Of a DNA stretch of 64,000 nucleotides, positions 28,843 to 37,590 are shown piece after piece. Within the stretch, counting starts at the first letter, position 1. The number at the start of each line of letters is the position of its first letter. A program made the position numbers and the translations under genes. The DNA is from Anaerolineae bacterium (lineage in GTDB: Bacteria > Chloroflexota > Anaerolineae > Aggregatilineales > Phototrophicaceae), in NCBI GenBank assembly GCA_022823945.1, contig JAJEBK010000016.1:51199-115198 (forward strand), read 5' to 3'. The notes under the pieces were generated by a model that did not search any database, was not told where the DNA came from, and saw only the letters and a list, made by a program, of their open reading frames with translations.

Positions 28843-29802
28843 TCAACCGATGCGCGGACGGCGGCGGAAACTGGCGCGCAGGGCAGAGCGAAGATGCGGC
28901 CGCTGCGGCAGGTATTGCAGCAAGGTCTCTTCGAATCGGCGCGGCAAGAAGCCAAAATAATCAAACACCCCGCTCAATGGCGCTGCCCGGTTGGCAGCCA
29001 GGATATCCAGCCACTGGCTCGTCATCAGCGCGCGCGGCAACAGTATGCTATAGATGCCAGTGGTCGCGCGCAGCAGATAGGGCGGCAAAGGCACAATCGC
29101 GCGGCGCATGCCAGTAACGCGCATTACAGTGCGAACCAGGTCGAGCAGCGACATATACTCCGCGCCACCGATCTCGACTGTCGCGTCAACCAGGCGCACG
29201 CGACTCAGACTACGATATATGGCTTCGACCAGGTCGTCAATATAGATGGGATGCAAGACAACCTCGCCGCGCCCGGGCATGAAGAAGAGGAACGGGTTGA
29301 GCCGAAGCATGCCCGCGATGTGATTCACGAATGCGTCTTCGGGACCATAAACGATGCCACTGCGAATGATGGTGTAGGCAACGCCGCTGTTGCGCAACAG
29401 GTCTTCCACTTGCCCCTTGACGCGGTGCAAGGTGTACGCCGATGACGGCGAAGCGCCCAGTTGACTCAGCGTGATGATGCGGCCAACGCGGGAAGCTCGC
29501 GCAGCAGCCGTCAAATTGGCTGTTCCCACTCGCTCGAGCCGGTCCAGGTCGCGCTGCCCGCCCCACCACAGGGCGTTGGAAAGGTGGATGACCGCATGAC
29601 AGCCGCTGACCGCGCGGAAGACAGCTTCATCATCCAGCAAGCTGCCGACGACGATTTCCGGCGCATGGGCAGATGCCGCGTCCCAGGGCAGTTGACGCAG
29701 TTGACGCTCGGTCAACAGGCAGCGTATGGGCACAGCCGCGTGCATCAGCCGCTGAATCAGATGTCGTCCAACCAAGCCCGTCGCGCCAGTTACCAGGATC
29801 AT
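28843..29802 (-). CDS. NAD(P)-binding epimerase-like protein (NDUFA9/NmrA-type SDR)
   Basis: The 319-residue product starts with MILVTGATGLVGRHLIQRLM, an atypical short-chain dehydrogenase Rossmann motif, followed by VIHLSNALWWGG. The classical YxxxK is not clearly conserved (SSAYTLHRVKGQVEDLL), which suits NmrA or NDUFA9-like members that bind NAD(P) without normal catalysis. The C-terminus has hydrophobic stretches near residues 230-260. Its role is unknown. A TATAAT box on the minus strand (29880-29875) probably serves it, although the matching -35 is poor. Confidence 0.75.
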   Translation of the reverse strand: MILVTGATGLVGRHLIQRLMHAAVPIRCLLTERQLRQLPWDAASAHAPEIVVGSLLDDEAVFRAVSGCHAVIHLSNALWWGGQRDLDRLERVGTANLTAAARASRVGRIITLSQLGASPSSAYTLHRVKGQVEDLLRNSGVAYTIIRSGIVYGPEDAFVNHIAGMLRLNPFLFFMPGRGEVVLHPIYIDDLVEAIYRSLSRVRLVDATVEIGGAEYMSLLDLVRTVMRVTGMRRAIVPLPPYLLRATTGIYSILLPRALMTSQWLDILAANRAAPLSGVFDYFGFLPRRFEETLLQYLPQRPHLRSALRASFRRRPRIG

Positions 29803-29925
29803 CAGGTGGCTCGCTTGTGAAGCCGCTACGACACCCCGTCATCCATGACAATTGCGCGGGGCAGGAAAGCGCATATTATACGACAAGGCTCCGCCGCCTA
29901 CCATGCAACGACAGCGCGCCGGGCG

Positions 29926-29934
29926 TGTTATTAT
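29926..29934 (+). promoter_or_regulatory. Extended -10 box upstream of fabF
   Basis: TGT-TATTAT at 29926-29934 lacks a good -35. Transcription would begin at about 29941, which is itself an ATG (6 nt after the box) in frame with fabF; the ribosome-site-supported TTG start lies 36 nt further on. Confidence 0.45.
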
Positions 29935-29976
29935 TGATGAATGATGAAAATGATGCAGAGCCAAGAGAGGCGCAGT

Positions 29977-31230
29977 TTGGATAAAAAGCGTATCGTGATC
30001 ACGGGACTGGGCATCGTCTGCCCGACCGGCAACAGCCTGGAAGAAGCCTGGTCAAATACAGCCGCTGGCGTCAACGGCATTGATTTCATCACACGCTATG
30101 ACCGCTCGCTGACGCAGAATCAGCTGGCGGGCGAGGTCAAGGATTTCGACCCCGACAAGCTGTTTGGGCGCAAGGAAGCGCGCCGGCTGGACCGCGTTGC
30201 CCAGTTCGCGCTGGAAGCCAGTCGCCAGGCAATGGCAGACAGCCGACTAACCGTCACGGCAGACAACCGCTACGAGATCGGCTGCATAATCGGCTCGGGC
30301 GTGGGCGGCATCAACTCCTTTGTCGAGGCGCAGCAAGGCATCGATTCGCGCGGACATCGTGGTATCAAGCCCATGGCCATCCCCAAGATACTCAGCGACT
30401 CCTGCTCCGGCGCGATATCGCTGTTATTTGGGCTGCGCGGGCCGAATCATTGCATCGTCACCGCCTGCGCATCGGGCAACAATGCGATCGGCGAAGCCAT
30501 GCACATCATCCGGCGCGGCGATGCCAAAGCCATGATTGCCGGCGCATCGGAAGCAGCCATCGTGCCGCTGTGCGTGGCCGGCTTCAACAATATGACGGCG
30601 CTGAGCCGCAACAACGACCGCGATACCGCCTCGCGCCCATTTGACCTGCAGCGCGATGGCTTTGTGCCGGGCGAAGGCGCAGGCGTGCTGATCCTGGAAG
30701 AATTGACATTTGCGCGCGACCGCGGCGCGAAGATCTATGCCGAGTTGCTGGGATATGGACACACCTCGGACGCGCATCACATCACAGCGCCTATGGAAAG
30801 TGGCGAAGGCGCGGCCAAGGCGGTCGAATTTGCCCTGCGCGATGCCGGCATTAGTGGAGACGACATCGATTACATCAACGCCCACGGCACCAGCACACCC
30901 CTGAATGACACCGCCGAAACGAACGCCCTCAAGCGCGCCCTGGGAGAACGCGTCTACGAAATTCCGGTGAGCTCGACCAAGTCCATGACCGGTCATTTGC
31001 TGGGCGGCGGCTCGGCGATTGAAGCTGTTTTTTCTATCATGGCCATTCGCAAAAACTTCATCCCGCCGACCATTCATTTGCACACAGCCGACCCCAGCTG
31101 CGACCTCAATTATGTGCCCAATGCGGGCATTAAGCGCGAGGTGCGCCGCGCGATGTCCAACGCATTCGGCTTTGGTGGGCACAACGCCGTGCTGATCTTT
31201 GGCGAACACACGCACAATGGCCCAGTCTAG
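29977..31230 (+). CDS. fabF: Beta-ketoacyl-ACP synthase II
   Basis: The product (about 417 residues from TTG 29977) starts DKKRIVITGLGIVCPTGN, as the family does. The active-site Cys is in VTACASGNNAIGEA; the His pair is in NAHGTSTPLND and KSMTGHLLGG. It extends acyl chains with malonyl-ACP. TTG 29977 has GAGAGG 6 nt upstream and fits family length; ATG 29941 would add 12 residues and could be used from a leaderless message. It overlaps the beginning of fabH. Confidence 0.93.
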   Translation: MDKKRIVITGLGIVCPTGNSLEEAWSNTAAGVNGIDFITRYDRSLTQNQLAGEVKDFDPDKLFGRKEARRLDRVAQFALEASRQAMADSRLTVTADNRYEIGCIIGSGVGGINSFVEAQQGIDSRGHRGIKPMAIPKILSDSCSGAISLLFGLRGPNHCIVTACASGNNAIGEAMHIIRRGDAKAMIAGASEAAIVPLCVAGFNNMTALSRNNDRDTASRPFDLQRDGFVPGEGAGVLILEELTFARDRGAKIYAELLGYGHTSDAHHITAPMESGEGAAKAVEFALRDAGISGDDIDYINAHGTSTPLNDTAETNALKRALGERVYEIPVSSTKSMTGHLLGGGSAIEAVFSIMAIRKNFIPPTIHLHTADPSCDLNYVPNAGIKREVRRAMSNAFGFGGHNAVLIFGEHTHNGPV

Positions 31231-32371
31231 TCCGCCCGGCGCAGAGACAGCAGCAGCGCGCTTTGCCCATGTCATCGGCTGGGGCAAGGCGGTGCCCGAG
31301 CAGGTCATGACCAATGACGATATCGCCGCTTTCGTGGAAACCAACGACGACTGGATTTTCACGCGCACCGGCATCCGCCAGCGTTACATCGCGCATGAAG
31401 CCGAATCGACAGCCACCCTGGCCTACAATGCGGCGCGGCAGGCGCTGGAAGTCGCGGATATCCTGCCTACCGACCTCGACCTGATCATCGTCGCGACCTC
31501 GACAGCCGAAAATATCTTTCCCAGCACAGCCAGCCAGGTGCAGGATTGGCTGAATGCGAGCGAGGCTGGCGCATTTGATTTGAGCGCAGCCTGTTCGGGC
31601 TTTGTGTATGCTCTCCAGCTGGCGGCTGATTCGATTCGCGCTGGTTCGATCAACGCGGCATTGGTGATCGGCGCGGAAACCATGAGCCGCATAATAGACT
31701 GGACCGACCGCAGCACCTGCATCCTCTTCGGCGATGGCGCGGGAGCGGTTGTCTTGCGCGCCAGCGATGCGCCGGGCGGCGTGCTGTCCAGCGTTCTCCG
31801 CTCCGATGGCGCCGGGGCAGATTTGCTGGCCATCCCCAGCGTCGGCAGCATCGATGCCAAAGACTCGCCGGCTGGTGCCAACGGCATTCAATTCTACAAG
31901 ATCAGCATGGCGGGCGGGGAGGTGTTCAAGTTTGCCACTCGCGTCGTCAGCGAGAGCATCGAACAAGCATGCCGGCTGGCAGAGGTCAAAGTCGAAGACA
32001 TCGATCTGGTCGTTCCGCATCAAGCCAATCGGCGCATATTGCAGGCGGCGGCTCGCAAGCTGGGCATCGACATCGCCAAGTTCATGAGCAATGTCGAGCA
32101 CTATGGCAATACCTCGGCAGCCTCGATACCTATCGCGCTGTGCGAAGCCATCGAACAGCGGCGCATACACAACCGCGATCATATTGCGCTGGTCGGCTTT
32201 GGCGGCGGCTTGACCTGGGCATCCATGATCATCCGCTGGGGCGTTCCCAAACCCAGCGAACAGCACGGATCGCTCATCAAACGTCAACAGCGGCATGTAC
32301 AATATCGCATAGCGAGGCTGCGGCGCTTGCGACGGCGGGTGGCGCGGCGCTTGCAATCCAGCAGCTTTTAG
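31217..32371 (+). CDS. fabH: Beta-ketoacyl-ACP synthase III
   Basis: The product of about 384 residues shows the KAS III triad: Cys in FDLSAACSGFVYAL, His in VVPHQANRRI and Asn in EHYGNTSAASIP. It condenses a starter acyl-CoA with malonyl-ACP. The C-terminus carries about 35 extra residues, very rich in Arg and Gln, beyond the normal end near SMIIRWG. The start is ATG 31217 (or 31199), overlapping fabF by 14-32 nt. Its TAG shares TTAG (32368-32371) with the convergent membrane-protein gene. Confidence 0.92.
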   Translation: MAQSSPPGAETAAARFAHVIGWGKAVPEQVMTNDDIAAFVETNDDWIFTRTGIRQRYIAHEAESTATLAYNAARQALEVADILPTDLDLIIVATSTAENIFPSTASQVQDWLNASEAGAFDLSAACSGFVYALQLAADSIRAGSINAALVIGAETMSRIIDWTDRSTCILFGDGAGAVVLRASDAPGGVLSSVLRSDGAGADLLAIPSVGSIDAKDSPAGANGIQFYKISMAGGEVFKFATRVVSESIEQACRLAEVKVEDIDLVVPHQANRRILQAAARKLGIDIAKFMSNVEHYGNTSAASIPIALCEAIEQRRIHNRDHIALVGFGGGLTWASMIIRWGVPKPSEQHGSLIKRQQRHVQYRIARLRRLRRRVARRLQSSSF

Positions 32372-33159
32372 CTGGCCGGCGTGATGGTCGGCAGTGGCTC
32401 ACTGATGTAGATGTGCACCAGACAGTGCGCTTGCAAGGTGTTGGTGATATCAAAGACCATCAGACGAAACTGATATTCGCCCGATTCATAACCCGCCGGC
32501 ACAAATTGGCTGAACTCCGCGCGCTCCCGCACTTCCACGGCTTGGTCGGCAATCACTTGAAAAGTGCCCAAAGTACTCGCTCCGCTGATTTCCAATGTGG
32601 CGTAGGAAAACTGATCGGCATAGAGCGTGCCAACCACAGGTATCGGCTGGAAGACGCGCATGCCATTGCCCGGCACTTGCAGCTGGGCTTGCGGAGAGTC
32701 GCAGCCGATGGGCGGGTCGGACGGGATAATCGTGCCGACTGGCGTGGGCGTGGGCAGGGGTGTAGCGCGAATTTGCACAGCCAGGTCGGCCGAGCGCGGC
32801 AGGGGCACAGGCTCTATGCCCAGATTCGCAGCTGGCTGACCCGGCACCGGCGTCTCGAAGGTGTCGACCTCAGCAGCTACTTCGGCAACCAGCGCATCAA
32901 TTTGCTGGTCGCGCAGCAACTCGGGCACAATCACCACTTGCACGCCAGCCAGGATGATGGCGAGTTCCAGCAGCAAGATGACGGCGGTGAGCGCATTTTG
33001 CCGGCGATAGCGCGCCAGGTCGCGCTCCAGCTCAAAGTATGACGAACGCAACTCTCCGCCATGCACGAGGACTCGGCGCAGCGCAAACAAGATGCCAGCC
33101 GCCAACAGAAAATAAAAGCCAATGGCGACTTGATCAATCAGCGCGACGAAGCCAATCAT
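32368..33159 (-). CDS. Membrane-anchored protein with Pro/Thr linker and extracytoplasmic domain
   Basis: The 263-residue product has two membrane helices near the N-terminus (about 5-27 and 55-77). An acidic stretch, a Pro/Thr-rich linker (TPLPTPTPVGTI) and a beta-rich C-terminal domain with two Cys follow. The C-terminal domain has the GMRVFQPIPVVGTLYADQFSYATLEI pattern seen in some Chloroflexota surface proteins (recollection). No function is recognised. The ATG at 33159 overlaps the PNP stop by 4 nt (ATGA), so the two are coupled. Confidence 0.72.
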   Translation of the reverse strand: MIGFVALIDQVAIGFYFLLAAGILFALRRVLVHGGELRSSYFELERDLARYRRQNALTAVILLLELAIILAGVQVVIVPELLRDQQIDALVAEVAAEVDTFETPVPGQPAANLGIEPVPLPRSADLAVQIRATPLPTPTPVGTIIPSDPPIGCDSPQAQLQVPGNGMRVFQPIPVVGTLYADQFSYATLEISGASTLGTFQVIADQAVEVRERAEFSQFVPAGYESGEYQFRLMVFDITNTLQAHCLVHIYISEPLPTITPAS

Positions 33160-33995
33160 GGCGGAAAGTCGTTCAGCACGCCCTTTAGTGCGGTGGTCAG
33201 GCGTGGCACGATGATCTCGCCCGCTTCCAGCACTTCCTGGTGATTGGTTTCCAAATCGCCATCGACCTGGTCGATAGCGCAATTGGTGATGCCCGAGAAT
33301 GCCAGAACGCGCAGGCTAGCGTGCCGCGCTACCAGAACCTCATGCGTGGTCGACATGCCCACTGCGTCAGCGCCCCAAGCCCGCAGCATGCGGATCTCGG
33401 CGGGCGTCTCGAAGGCCGGTCCTGAAAGTGAGCAATACACGCCGCTGTACAAGGGGATGTCGTGCCAGGCAGCCACCTGCAGGGCTTTCTTCCGCAAAGA
33501 GCGGTCGTATGCCTGCGCCAAGCCAACAAAACGCTCGCCCAAGGTCTCATCGTTGGGTCCCATCAGCGGGTTCGCCCCCACCATGCCCGGCAGGTTGATG
33601 TGGTCTTCCAGCAGCATCAAGTCGCCAACCCGGTATGCCTTGTTGATGCCGCCAGCCGCGTTGGTCAAGATGACAGTGTGCATGCCCAGCGCTTTCATCA
33701 CGCGGATCGGGAAAGTCACCTGCTGCATGCTGTAGCCTTCATAGAAATGGGCGCGTCCTTGCATGACAGCGACGGTCTGCCCTTCCAGCCCGCCGATGAC
33801 CAGATTGCCCCGGTGCCCGTGCACGGTCGAAGCTGGCCACCCTGGAATCTCCGCATAGGGGATGACGGTGCGCGGGTGGAGCTCGTCAGCCAGTTTGCCC
33901 AACCCAGAGCCCAACACCATGCCAATCTGCGGCTGAATCGTCAGGCGGTCGAGGATGGTATTGGCTGCCCGTTGGAAGTCGTCGCTTGTGAACAT
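33156..33995 (-). CDS. Purine nucleoside phosphorylase (PNP/MTAP class)
   Basis: The 279-residue product has GMVLGSGLGKLADEL, the phosphate-site segment HGHRGNLV, TNAAGGINKAYRVGDLMLLEDHINLPG and AWGADAVGMSTTHEVLVARHA, the signature of trimeric inosine/guanosine phosphorylase. It releases hypoxanthine or guanine plus ribose-1-phosphate, which would feed the deaminases and hydroxylase at 36-61 kb. The ATG at 33995 is preceded by AGGGTGG. A TATTAT -10 box on the minus strand (34024-34019) may drive it. Confidence 0.93.
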   Translation of the reverse strand: MFTSDDFQRAANTILDRLTIQPQIGMVLGSGLGKLADELHPRTVIPYAEIPGWPASTVHGHRGNLVIGGLEGQTVAVMQGRAHFYEGYSMQQVTFPIRVMKALGMHTVILTNAAGGINKAYRVGDLMLLEDHINLPGMVGANPLMGPNDETLGERFVGLAQAYDRSLRKKALQVAAWHDIPLYSGVYCSLSGPAFETPAEIRMLRAWGADAVGMSTTHEVLVARHASLRVLAFSGITNCAIDQVDGDLETNHQEVLEAGEIIVPRLTTALKGVLNDFPP

Positions 33996-34045
33996 CGTCC
34001 ACCCTTTGGCACAAGGACATAATAGCACAAGCTGCTGGTTCTCGG

Positions 34046-34051
34046 TATAAT
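34046..34051 (+). promoter_or_regulatory. TATAAT box upstream of the K+ channel gene
   Basis: A perfect -10 hexamer at 34046-34051 lies about 100 bp before the TTG start of the channel gene; the -35 is poor. The region 33996-34150 holds only this and the PNP promoter. Confidence 0.4.
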
Positions 34052-34150
34052 TTGGGCAGCGGCATTTTGGAAATCACGCGCGAGCTACGGACCGGTGCCG
34101 CTGATCAACCACATGGTAGCCGAATTGCCCAGACAGGATGGGATTGACAT

Positions 34151-36205
34151 TTGAACGACATCCGCAGGCAATTTCGCGCAGCCACCATTTTGATTCTCAT
34201 CGTCATTCCTGTTGGCATATTCGGCTATGTGCTGATTGAAGGCAGACCGTGGTTCGAGGCTATCTACCTGACGATCATCACGCTGACAACAATTGGCTTT
34301 GGCGATATCGTACCCACTACGCCACTGGGGCGGCTGTTTACGCTGGCGCTTATCTTTACCGGGCTGAGCGCGCTGGCATTCTTTCTGTCATCGTCCTTCG
34401 CCCTGCTCTTCAGCGCCGAAGCCATGGCGCGCCGCCGACAGATGCGCAACAAACGCAAAATCGGCAAGCTGAGCAGTCATTATATCATTTGCGGAAGTGG
34501 CGAAATGGTCGACAAGACCATCGGCTATGTCTTGAATGGTGCCCGCATCCGCCGCAAACAATATCAGGATATCCGCTTCCAGCCCATCGAAACCCGGCTG
34601 AGACGCATTCCTGGCGGCGCGCAGGGGCTGAACGGCTTGGTGCGCAGGATATTCGCGCTATACCTGAAGCTCTTTCATGACCAAACCACCTTGCTCGACC
34701 TTATCGTGGTGGTTACCGAAGACAGCGACTATGCCGAACATCTGCGCAGCGCCGGCATCCTGGTCATTGGTGGCGACCCATCGGACGACGACATGCTGCT
34801 GGCGGCAGGGGTCGCCCGCGCCCGCGCCATGATAGTCATGCTCGATCAAGACGCGGAGAACCTGCTCACAGTCTTGAGCGCGCGCAACCTGAACTCGCGC
34901 CTCTACATCACCGCCGATGTAGTAGAAGACAGGCTGAGGCTCAAGATGATCAAAGCCGGCGCCAATGTTGTGCTTGCGCCGTATGAAGTTGCATCGCAGT
35001 TTCTCAACAGCGCCACACTGCGCCCGGCTGTCAACGATTTCTTCAACAGCATCCTCTTCGACCAAGAGACGCAACATCAGATCACGCAGTTGGAATTGGA
35101 AGCCGGCTCGCCCTGGATCGGTAGGCGCATCAGCGATTTGCAACTGACAGAGAAATACGATGCCGGCGTCATCGGCATACGTTTGGAAACAGCCAACTTT
35201 CTGCATTCTCCAGACAACAGCCGCGTCTTGCAAGAAGACGAAATCTTGCTGTGCGTGGCGCCAGGACCGATGATCCCGCTGCTGCAAGGCGAATGTCTGC
35301 CAAAGGGCAGAAACGAAATGCGCTTCTCCACTTTCCAGCGGCTGGTGCAATCACGCGAGTCGAAGCAGCTCGACCAGGTGCTCAGTCTGGACGAGAGCGA
35401 AAGAGCCGTCCAGGACATGACAAAACACTTTGTCATCTGCGGCGATGACCACATCATCGAGAGCGCCGTCCGCTTTTTGGATCCGGCGCGCCCTTTTGTC
35501 TTGCTGACGAACAATGCGACGCTGGCAGAAGGCTGGCAAGCGCGTGGCTTCCGCGTCATTTTGGGCGATTCCACCCACGACCGTGTCTTGCGCAAAGCGG
35601 GCGTCGAACGCGCCCAAGCCATTATGATCTCTATGCGCGACCGGGCTGCAGCCGTCTTGACCGTGCTTTCATCGCGCAGCATCAGCAAGTCGCTGCTGAT
35701 TTCGGTTACAGCCACAACCGACGACATGATTGACAAATTGTGGCGGTCGGGCGCAGACCGGGTCGTCAGCCCTTTCCATGTCGCCGCCCAACTTGTGCTG
35801 CTGTCTACGACCCGCCCAGAGATCGCCGAATTCTTGCAGCATGTGCTCTACAACGAACAGACGCAACTGGAAACGGCGGAATTTTATATGGAAGATGATT
35901 CGCCCTGGATCGGCAAGACTTTGCGACAGCTTTCGTTGGCCGACCGTTACCAGGCCGGCGTGATCGGCATACGCAGAGCCAAGAGCGCGCAATATGTCTA
36001 TGCGCCGCCGCTCGATCATGCGGTGCAGCCCTACGAGGTGCTGATCGTAATTACGCCCATGCGCTTCTTTGACAAAATGCGCGAGGAAGCCAGCGGACAC
36101 ATCAATCGCAGACCAGTCACGTTGCGCCTGCAATTCGACGCCAAAGCCAGCAGCAGCCAGTCGCGCGATATGCTGCGAGAATTACTCGAACAGCAAGACA
36201 GCTAG
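34151..36205 (+). CDS. Two-helix potassium channel with two tandem RCK (TrkA) modules
   Basis: The 684-residue product has a minimal pore: helix 1 at about 11-30, the filter segment TLTTIGFGD at 46-54 and helix 2 at 62-88. Two RCK units follow in one chain. The first (110-390) starts HYIICGSGEM but has an insert of about 60 residues before VVVTEDSDYAEHL. The second (430-660) starts HFVICGDDHII, without the usual glycine pattern. Each ends in a TrkA-C-like part (SPWIGRRISDLQL and SPWIGKTLRQLSL). Such proteins gate K+ flow by ligand binding. The start TTG 34151 follows an in-frame stop. Confidence 0.88.
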   Translation: MNDIRRQFRAATILILIVIPVGIFGYVLIEGRPWFEAIYLTIITLTTIGFGDIVPTTPLGRLFTLALIFTGLSALAFFLSSSFALLFSAEAMARRRQMRNKRKIGKLSSHYIICGSGEMVDKTIGYVLNGARIRRKQYQDIRFQPIETRLRRIPGGAQGLNGLVRRIFALYLKLFHDQTTLLDLIVVVTEDSDYAEHLRSAGILVIGGDPSDDDMLLAAGVARARAMIVMLDQDAENLLTVLSARNLNSRLYITADVVEDRLRLKMIKAGANVVLAPYEVASQFLNSATLRPAVNDFFNSILFDQETQHQITQLELEAGSPWIGRRISDLQLTEKYDAGVIGIRLETANFLHSPDNSRVLQEDEILLCVAPGPMIPLLQGECLPKGRNEMRFSTFQRLVQSRESKQLDQVLSLDESERAVQDMTKHFVICGDDHIIESAVRFLDPARPFVLLTNNATLAEGWQARGFRVILGDSTHDRVLRKAGVERAQAIMISMRDRAAAVLTVLSSRSISKSLLISVTATTDDMIDKLWRSGADRVVSPFHVAAQLVLLSTTRPEIAEFLQHVLYNEQTQLETAEFYMEDDSPWIGKTLRQLSLADRYQAGVIGIRRAKSAQYVYAPPLDHAVQPYEVLIVITPMRFFDKMREEASGHINRRPVTLRLQFDAKASSSQSRDMLRELLEQQDS

Positions 36206-37503
36206 CGAGTCTGCGACCACATCAGCCGCTGATCAGTTGCCAGGTCTCCTGCAGTGGGCACAGCAAACCCGGTCTGTTGGTCGAGCACAGCGCTGTGGTC
36301 ATGGAATTGCTGGACAATCGCGCCAAGGCTGTACCCTCGTGGCAGCGCAGCGATGTCTGCCCAGTGCCGCCGGCCGACGACGATTACTGATGCGCCTTCA
36401 GCCTGGTCAGCGCCTGCAACGATGAACTCGCCATCGCCACGCGCATAGGCAGTCAGCAGTTGATAGATACGTTTTGGAGTCAGGCAATTGCCCTGGGCAG
36501 GCACGACCAGCGCCGCAGCGACATGGGCTGGCAGCGCGCGAAATCCTGTTGACAAGGCAGTGACCGCGCCGCCCCGGCGATAGCGCCTGTCGTGAATGGT
36601 CGTTGCGCCCAGCGGCTTCAAAGCAGCGCGCACTTTGGCAGCGCCGGCGCCGGTAACGACCCGGATGTGGTCTATCCGCGAGCGCATCAATTGTTCGGTT
36701 GTCTGCGCAACATTCCCGGCCGCGCTCTCCGCCAGTACGACCGCGCCGACAGCCCGCTGCAGTTCGCCGACCGGTTCAACGCCGCGCACCGAGCCCATCG
36801 CCACGCCGTGCACGCGCGGGTTTTGCAAACACAAGCGCGCGATCAACCTGGCGCGTCCGCGAACATAGCCACGCGCCGGCACCTGGTTCAAATACATCAC
36901 GACTCGCGCCGATTTGGGCACGCCGCGCAAGCCCAGCGTTTCGTCACGCAAGACCTGCGCCAGCCAAGCCGACTTCACCGGCGAATTCCGCGCGAAGCCA
37001 TACCGATCGATCATCGCGGCCGGGTTGTAGACATGCGCTTCATCCAGCGGGACGCCCAGCGCGCTCAATGACGCCACCGGCACCACCAGCGAGGTTTCCA
37101 GCGGAATTTGCGGCTCACCGGCGCGGGGAGCTTTGAATGGCAAGCCAGCCGCATCATCGGCTTCGACCAGCAAAATGTCGGAATCCACGCGGTCCAGCAA
37201 GTCGCGCGTCCATGAAAGCGGCGGACCATACACTGTGCCAGCGCGCATATCGTCATGCAGCAGCACAAACTGATCATCAGTCAGCGCCTGAGAGATGGCG
37301 CGCGCATCGACGCGGCAGGAGATGGCGCGCGGGAACAGCGAGAGCTGATCGGTCGCCAGCCGCGAGGTCGTGGTCGCCAGGACGCGCCAGCCAGCTTCAG
37401 CCAGTTCATAGCCCAAGCCGACCAGCAATGATGACTTGCCGCCCGCGCCGATAAAAGCGACGACATCGCCCGGGACAACACCAAATGCTTTTTGCAACTG
37501 CAT
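36202..37503 (-). CDS. YqeC-type protein fused to a degenerate MocA-like nucleotidyltransferase
   Basis: The 433-residue product has an N-terminal YqeC domain with a P-loop-like GAGGKSSLLVGLGYEL and LLVEADDAAGLPFKAP. Its C-terminal part (about 250-425) has the fold of MocA/YgfJ cytidylyltransferases, which activate molybdopterin for molybdenum hydroxylases. The canonical GxSxRMGxxK loop is missing (VVLAESAAGN instead) and the metal-binding DxP is VVPAQGN, so catalysis is doubtful. yqeC and mocA are separate genes in enterobacteria. ATG 37503 is chosen for its AAGG 6 nt upstream. The gene lies downstream of the hydroxylase and shares CTAG with the channel gene stop. Confidence 0.78.
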   Translation of the reverse strand: MQLQKAFGVVPGDVVAFIGAGGKSSLLVGLGYELAEAGWRVLATTTSRLATDQLSLFPRAISCRVDARAISQALTDDQFVLLHDDMRAGTVYGPPLSWTRDLLDRVDSDILLVEADDAAGLPFKAPRAGEPQIPLETSLVVPVASLSALGVPLDEAHVYNPAAMIDRYGFARNSPVKSAWLAQVLRDETLGLRGVPKSARVVMYLNQVPARGYVRGRARLIARLCLQNPRVHGVAMGSVRGVEPVGELQRAVGAVVLAESAAGNVAQTTEQLMRSRIDHIRVVTGAGAAKVRAALKPLGATTIHDRRYRRGGAVTALSTGFRALPAHVAAALVVPAQGNCLTPKRIYQLLTAYARGDGEFIVAGADQAEGASVIVVGRRHWADIAALPRGYSLGAIVQQFHDHSAVLDQQTGFAVPTAGDLATDQRLMWSQTR

Positions 37504-37590
37504 ACGCCGCCTTGCTCCTGCCGAAGGCACTCCATACAAGTCCATCGTAGACAGTCGCAATGATAACATGAAATGGGCTGGCGGGCGGGT

